From an uncultured Clostridium sp. (lineage in GTDB: Bacteria > Bacillota > Clostridia > Lachnospirales > Lachnospiraceae), in NCBI GenBank assembly GCA_947253885.1, contig CAMYAO010000009.1:10367-74366 (forward strand): a stretch of 64,000 nucleotides of DNA, read 5' to 3'. The notes below the pieces were generated by a model that saw only the letters and a program-made list of their open reading frames with translations, was not told where the DNA came from and made no database searches. Positions within the stretch are counted from its first letter, which is position 1, and each line of letters begins with the position of its first letter. A program made the translations under genes and the position numbers. Positions 59,511 through 64,000 of the stretch are shown here, piece after piece.

Positions 59511-60611
59511 ATGAAAAAGTGGATATGTATGGGAATAACAGGCACTATATGTGTCGGAATATTAGCCGGCTGTACGAGAACAAAGGCTTCGGTTGTGCAG
59601 ACAATTCCGAAAGCACAGGGGGAATATCATGGATATATTTACCGCAATCTAAGTCGGACAAAACAAAATGATTATAATCGGATTCTGACTGCGATTAAGA
59701 AAAGAGAAAAGCTTGTTACACTGGAGACAAAGAAGGTCTCGGAATTGAAGCAGGTATACAGAGCGGTTATGGCGGAACATGGAGAAATATTCTGGTTGAA
59801 ACAGTTCCGATACAAAGTTTATCGTTCCAATCTTACGGATCAGATCACCAGAATTGTATTTGTTCCGCAGTATCAATATTCAAAGAAAGAATGTAAGAAT
59901 TACCAAAAGATAATTAAAAAGGAGGCAGCTATCTACCTTTCTTCTATTAGAAAGAATGCATCGGATTATGAGAAAGTAAAGACTGTCTACGAACTGCTTT
60001 TAAGAAGAGTAGTGTATAAAGCGAAAAGTAGGGATAATCAAAATATTTTAAGTGTTTTTTGCGGAAAGCAGACAGTTTGTATGGGATATGCCAATGCATT
60101 TCAATATCTGATGCAGCTTCTGAAGATAGAGAGTATGACGATAATCGGGACAGGAAAAGCTCAGAGTCATGCATGGAATATTGTGAGAATGAAGGGAGAT
60201 TATTATCATGTAGATGTTACATGGGGAAATTCCGTATTTTCCGGACGGTATGGTCAAAGAAACATTCGGAACTATGCATATCTGGGAGCGACCACAAAAG
60301 AAATTCTGAAGACACATAAAATAGAAAAGGGATTGCCTTTGCCAAAATGTACGGCGGTAAGTCAGAATTATTTTATAAAGGAACATCAGTTTTATCAGTC
60401 TTTTCAAAGAACGGAATTGATAAGAAAGCTACAGCAGGCATCTATGCTACAAAAGGACATATCCTTTAAGTTTGCGGATAACAGTCTGATGAAGCGAGCG
60501 GCAGCTCAATTATTCGAAAATGGCAGATTTTCAAGATATTTAAGCGGAGTACATCGAATCACATATATAAAAGATCAGGACAACAGTGTACTGACAGTTC
60601 ATTTTTCATAG
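59511..60611 (+). CDS. Transglutaminase-like lipoprotein
   Basis: A 366-residue protein with a lipobox (GILAGC, Cys about 22) and a transglutaminase-core domain at about 140-260. The catalytic cysteine is in KQTVCMGYANAF, the histidine in SHAWNIVRM and the aspartate in YHVDVTWG. It would be a surface-bound cysteine protease or cross-linking enzyme acting on wall or surface proteins. ATG at 59511 follows GGAGGAGGGTGAT; TATAAT lies 30 bases upstream. It neighbours the wall-protein paralogues. Confidence 0.87.
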   Translation: MKKWICMGITGTICVGILAGCTRTKASVVQTIPKAQGEYHGYIYRNLSRTKQNDYNRILTAIKKREKLVTLETKKVSELKQVYRAVMAEHGEIFWLKQFRYKVYRSNLTDQITRIVFVPQYQYSKKECKNYQKIIKKEAAIYLSSIRKNASDYEKVKTVYELLLRRVVYKAKSRDNQNILSVFCGKQTVCMGYANAFQYLMQLLKIESMTIIGTGKAQSHAWNIVRMKGDYYHVDVTWGNSVFSGRYGQRNIRNYAYLGATTKEILKTHKIEKGLPLPKCTAVSQNYFIKEHQFYQSFQRTELIRKLQQASMLQKDISFKFADNSLMKRAAAQLFENGRFSRYLSGVHRITYIKDQDNSVLTVHFS

Positions 60612-60623
60612 GAGGAAATAGAG

Positions 60624-61202
60624 ATGATAAAGGAGCTATTAAAGAAAAGTCGCAGTTACAGAGGATTTGATGAATCCAGAGTGATTACAAGAGAGGAATT
60701 ACTGGATCTGGTGGATTGTGCCAGATATGCACCTGCCAGCAGAAATCTGCAGCCGTTTCAGTATTATTTGGTTTATGAGAAGTCAGAGGCAGAGCAGATT
60801 TTATTGTGCACAAAGTGGGCGGCCGCTTTGCCGGATCTACAGCTTCCAAGAGAAGGGGAGCATCCGGGTGCTTTTATTATTATCTGCCAGGATAGCCGAA
60901 TCGGAAAAAATCTGGCTGCATTTCAAAAGGATATAGGAGTGGTGGCACAGACCATGTTGCTGGCAGCTGCCGATAGTGATCTGGGAGGCTGTATGATCGC
61001 AAATTTTAATCCGAAGAAAATAAGGCAGGTTACGGATTTACCGGAGTATTTAGAACCTGTGCTTGTGGTAGCAATCGGAAAGCCGATAGAGCGGGTGGTA
61101 GTAACGGAAATTAACTACGGAGAGGATACAAAGTATTATCGGGATAAAGAAAATTGTCACTACGTTCCCAAACGGAAACTGGGTGATATTATTGTAAAAT
61201 AA
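60624..61202 (+). CDS. Nitroreductase-family FMN oxidoreductase
   Basis: A 192-residue nitroreductase with KKSRSYRGFDESRVITREE, CARYAPASRNLQPFQYYLV and a C-terminal VVVAIGKPIERV. It is closer to the 190-residue anaerobe branch than the copy at 22478. It follows the lipoprotein gene by 12 bases behind TAGGAGGAAATAG. Substrate unknown. Confidence 0.88.
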   Translation: MIKELLKKSRSYRGFDESRVITREELLDLVDCARYAPASRNLQPFQYYLVYEKSEAEQILLCTKWAAALPDLQLPREGEHPGAFIIICQDSRIGKNLAAFQKDIGVVAQTMLLAAADSDLGGCMIANFNPKKIRQVTDLPEYLEPVLVVAIGKPIERVVVTEINYGEDTKYYRDKENCHYVPKRKLGDIIVK

Positions 61203-61348
61203 CTAAAACTACCAATTATTTTTTATATCTTGTGAGATTTATAGAGGTAGATTAGAAGAAATAGATAAAATATAAAAGAAATATTGATTTATTATTGTAA
61301 ATGATATCTAATATCTAAGAAATGTTATTTACAAGGAGGAGTTTTAAA

Positions 61349-61697
61349 ATGGCAGGTTACAAAAAAAGATGGTTCTTATGTGTACACAGCACCGGGACAC
61401 AATGAGTGCAAGTGCACACGTCTTCATGATTCACAGGATGTAGAAGGCGGTCAGTTAATCAACGGCCTTACACATTTCTTGCCGGCAGGCGGCGGTACAG
61501 AGTTCACAGCAAATCCGGCAGAGTCTATCTACTTTATCTTAAGCGGAAAAATGAAGTTTAAGGGTGAAGATGGTGTTGAAACCGTTTTGGAAGCAGGCGA
61601 CAGTGTTCATATTGCGTCCAATTCTCCAAAATGTGTAACAAATGTTGGGACTGAGACCGCTTAGATGTTGGTAGTATTATTACCACCGGCAAAATAA
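61349..61697 (+). pseudogene. Cupin-domain protein, frameshifted and with a premature stop
   Basis: The ATG at 61349 has an excellent AAGGAGGAG site. After MAGYKK a run of seven A shifts the frame; one fewer A restores DGSYVYTAPGHNECKCTRLH. The next frame encodes a complete cupin (ESIYFILSGKMKFKGEDG, VLEAGDSVHIASNSPK) but meets TAG at 61662-61664. The codons after it (MLVVLLPPAK, then stop) complete the usual tail. Two lesions imply a dead gene or sequencing error at the homopolymer. Confidence 0.8.
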
Positions 61698-61754
61698 ACA
61701 AATTAAATTAAAAAAAGTCCGTGGTTAGGGGCTGTAAATTAGGGATTTAATTCC

Positions 61755-61800
61755 TTAAAAAATTATCGGCATGATTAGTAGAAATACTAGTTATACCGAT
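61755..61800 (-). terminator. Terminator of the serine recombinase remnant
   Basis: On the minus strand ATCGG...TAGTA pairs with TACTA...CCGAT (61765-61800), followed by AATTTTTT. Confidence 0.6.
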
Positions 61801-62931
61801 TTTTCTGTATTCTTGTTGATATTTACCACTCCAATGTAGTTCCGCTGTATCCAGATAGTTTGTTTCTTTGTTCTTGAACCTTCTATTTTTTGAGATTGTT
61901 CCACATAAATCTTATTGACAAATGTTCTGATTATCTCAGCATCCAGTTCTTTAATCTCTGTATATTTCTTTACTAGATTTAGAAAAGATTCTACATTTAG
62001 GCTCTCTTTAGTAGCTTCAGAAATAAAATCTTCAAGAGCTTGTATTTTCTGGGTAATTTCAGCTTGCTCCCTATCATAGGCTGATGACATAATCATAAAT
62101 CTTTCATCTGAAATTTTACCATCAAGATTATCCTCATAAAGCCTTTGGACAATGGTATCAAGTTTTGTGATTCTCATTTTTGCTTGCTCTAGTTCTCTAT
62201 GACTGGTTTTTAGCTTCTGGTTTAGTTCCTTTTCACTTTTTTTCATAACGAGGTCTACAATCTTCATGGTCTCTTGCAAATGCGGTTATGTTTTTTAGTT
62301 CATGAAGAAGGATACTTTCAACTTGAACATTCTTAATCTGATGAGAAGTACACATACCTTTTTGTTTTCTGTAACTGGAGCATACAAAATATTTTTTATC
62401 ATGATTCCAGTCTTTGCCGCGAACTTGATATAGCTTGTTTCCACAATCTGCACAGTAAAGCATTCCTGATAGGATTGGCATTTCGCCTAGGTTATTTTTC
62501 ACACGCCTGCAATCTCTGATTCTTTGAATAATATCAAAGGTTTCTTGGTCGATTATAGCTTCATGTATGTTTTCAAAGATTAGCCACTCATCTTTAGAAT
62601 TCAATATCTTCTTTTTACTTTTATAGGATTTCCTGCTAGTTTTGAAGTTTACTGTATGGCCTAAATACTCTTGTTTCTCTAGAATATCTGAAACTGTTCT
62701 GGGTTGCCAATTTCCCTTGATTTCCGATTTACTGGCAGGAGTTTTGATGCCAAGGCTTTGAAGATGTTCTGTAGGAGTTGGAATCTTCCTTTTAATAAGT
62801 TCATTTGCAATCTGACCTGGTCCATAGCCATTTACACAAAGTTTAAAGATTTCTTTTACGACTTCAGCAGCTACATCATCTACAACCCACTTATTTTTAT
62901 CTTCCTTATCTTTAAGGTAGTCCTCCTTGTA
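61791..62931 (-). pseudogene. Large serine recombinase remnant lacking the catalytic domain
   Basis: The minus-strand frame opens after a stop at 62932-62934 with the recombinase domain (WVVDDVAAEVVKEIFKLCVN, GYGPGQIANELIKRKIPTPT). It continues through a zinc-ribbon (GMLYCADCGNKLY, YFVCSSYRKQKGMC) to 62233. A frameshift near 62233-62279 then leads into the coiled-coil and DUF4368-like tail ending at 61791. The N-terminal resolvase domain with the active serine is absent. This is the residue of a TnpX/Tn4451-like or conjugative element. Confidence 0.85.
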
Positions 62932-63110
62932 TTATTTGATACTGTTCCTATCCACAGGACTTCTTGCGTTTGTAACCTCGTTCTACATAAACCGTCAAGC
63001 GGTATCTAACTGATTAACAATTTTACAAAGAGACTGTGGTTGGAAACTCTAAAAAACCATCTGTGTGGTAGTGATATATAGTACTACCAAAAACAAAGGA
63101 GATAAAGAAG

Positions 63111-63389
63111 ATGAGCAAGATGACAGAATTAGCTAAAGAGTACATGATACCAACGCAGGCAACACCGGAAGATTTAGAAACTAGATGGGGTAAGGTTATA
63201 ACCTTTGGAGATAGAGTGATTCTTGTAGGACACTATTATCACCCAGATGGAAATTGCTACTTTGCAGCCGTTTATGAATTTTTAGATGATGACCATACAT
63301 GAGAAGGTTTTATTGGGCTAAGAGAAGTAAGTGAAGAACGATTTGAAGATGATGACCACGCTATAGAGTGGCCATTAAATCAAAACTAA
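63111..63389 (+). pseudogene. Small mobile-element-type protein with in-frame TGA
   Basis: ATG at 63111 follows AAAGGAGATAAAGAAG. The frame encodes 63 residues, meets TGA at 63300-63302, and then stays open for 29 more codons in the same frame (EGFIGLREVSEERFEDDDHA... to TAA). Reading TGA as tryptophan gives a continuous 92-residue acidic protein, so a TGG-to-TGA change is likely. The family is not recognised. Confidence 0.6.
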
Positions 63390-63588
63390 AAAAACAAGAG
63401 AGTTGCTCATATACTAATAGTGTAAGAACAACTTTAAGCATAATACTTATATTATTATAGCATAGTTTGGAAAAATAAAAAATTATATTTCATCAACGTT
63501 TCATAAAAGGTGTGTAGAATGTTATTGAAAGTAGCTATAAAAAAAATAAAGGAGGAATAATTTATAAAAAAATAGTATCAATAAAAGT
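63390..63588. other. AT-rich spacer
   Basis: No supported gene. A GGAGGA site at about 63551 precedes TTTATAAAAAAATAG, where an ATG-to-ATA-type change may have destroyed the original start of the ferredoxin-like gene. Confidence 0.3.
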
Positions 63589-63801
63589 ATGAGAGGAGCT
63601 ATTTACTTAATTTTTAACCCTATTTCAATATTTAGATATAGATTGGATAAGGATAAGTGTATTAATTGTGGAAAATGTAAAAAAGTTTGCCAAATGAATA
63701 TAGATCCAGTTGAGAATTGCAATCATCTGGAGTGTATCAGATGTGGACGATGTAAAAATGCTTGTCCAGTGGATGCAATTAGTTATGGAGTAAGAAAATA
63801 G
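63589..63801 (+). CDS. Two-cluster 4Fe-4S ferredoxin-like protein, possibly 5'-damaged
   Basis: A 70-residue protein with two C-x2-C-x2-C-x3-C sets (CINCGKCKKVC and CIRCGRCKNAC, each followed by a Pro/Ile context). FNPISIFRYRLDKDKC precedes them. That lead-in resembles the C-terminal end of NapH/NosR-like membrane 4Fe-4S proteins. The ATG at 63589 lacks a ribosome-binding site, whereas a good one lies 40 bases upstream, so the native start may be mutated. An ABC permease gene follows after 18 bases. Confidence 0.65.
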   Translation: MRGAIYLIFNPISIFRYRLDKDKCINCGKCKKVCQMNIDPVENCNHLECIRCGRCKNACPVDAISYGVRK

Positions 63802-63819
63802 AGAGGAGTAGTTAGGAAA

Positions 63820-64000
63820 GTGATAAAAAATGCTATAGCATATATTACAAGAAAGAGAAATAGAACTTTAATAATTTTTATCATATTAACTATAGTTCTT
63901 TCTTGCTTGTATTCTTGTTTAACAATAATGAAATCAGGCAATGAAATAGAAAAGGCTTTATATGAAAGTTCTAATTCTTCAATATCAATAACAAAAAAAG
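63820..64000 (+). CDS. ABC transporter permease, FtsX/MacB type (partial)
   Basis: GTG at 63820 opens a frame to the window end (60 codons). The N-terminus AYITRKRNRTLIIFIILTIV is a basic head followed by one membrane helix. An extracellular start (NEIEKALYESSNSSIS) follows, the plan of FtsX/MacB-type permeases. GAGGAG and AGGAAA lie upstream. The coupling to the preceding ferredoxin-like gene is by proximity only. Confidence 0.65.
   Translation, partial: MIKNAIAYITRKRNRTLIIFIILTIVLSCLYSCLTIMKSGNEIEKALYESSNSSISITKK

Noticed and set aside
62704..63009. 101-codon plus-strand frame
   Set aside because: It is antisense to the serine recombinase remnant, whose family motifs are clear.

Overview
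The window reads as chromosome of a low-GC Gram-positive anaerobe, most likely a Lachnospiraceae-type Clostridium. The signs are strong AGGAGG ribosome-binding sites with some TTG/GTG starts, an energy-coupling-factor module next to truA and rplM-rpsI, LPXTG-like surface proteins, a DUF1848 protein, class I aldolase and short-chain-acid genes. No rRNA or tRNA gene was seen. The assignment rests on gene content and protein resemblance recalled from memory, not on a search.

1-12.7 kb is core genome: the end of a probable tRNA-dihydrouridine synthase, a B12-binding radical SAM protein, nth, a DnaQ-type exonuclease and a 41-residue membrane peptide; then an AIR-synthase-like protein, an Lrp regulator, an aminotransferase and trmL; then ecfA1-ecfA2-ecfT-truA, a D,D-carboxypeptidase lipoprotein, and rplM-rpsI behind a strong promoter and a structured leader.

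12.7-17.1 kb is a decayed mobile island at the 3' end of rpsI. It holds a truncated specificity subunit, a probable type I toxin-antitoxin locus, a DUF6061 protein, an integrase with its catalytic core deleted, a DUF4236/TM2 protein, a short S24-type repressor and a Cro-like gene cut by an IS256-type fragment. A 15/16 copy of the rpsI end lies 2 kb inside it, as expected of an attachment-site relic.

17.1-30.5 kb carries GNAT, VOC and DUF1848 proteins, brnQ, a lactate-dehydrogenase-like enzyme, an SGNH hydrolase, a nitroreductase, AraC plus lrgAB, a collapsed sortase substrate, a tarI/tarJ-like CDP-ribitol pair, and an unusual operon of a signal-less solute-binding-like protein, a G3E-type GTPase and a soluble ABC ATPase with no permease.

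30.5-48.7 kb has a 1710-residue LPXTG-like adhesin behind a leader peptide; a sigma-54 activator divergent from a -24/-12 promoter driving a CitMHS transporter and two AtuA-type proteins; an IS200/IS605 transposase; a YjbR-MGMT fusion; class I aldolase; a GltS symporter; a CobW-type GTPase; and a small secreted protein.

48.7-61.2 kb combines short-chain-acid metabolism (AtoE, GntP, MaoC-type hydratase, CoA-transferase, LysR) with cell-envelope genes. Three paralogous secreted SH3 plus double-psi-barrel proteins each have a WalR-type direct repeat (TGTAAY-N5-TGTAAY) upstream, and a transglutaminase-like lipoprotein is close by. 61.2-64 kb is a second decayed zone with a broken cupin gene, a headless large serine recombinase, a small gene with an in-frame TGA, a truncated ferredoxin-like protein and the start of an ABC permease.
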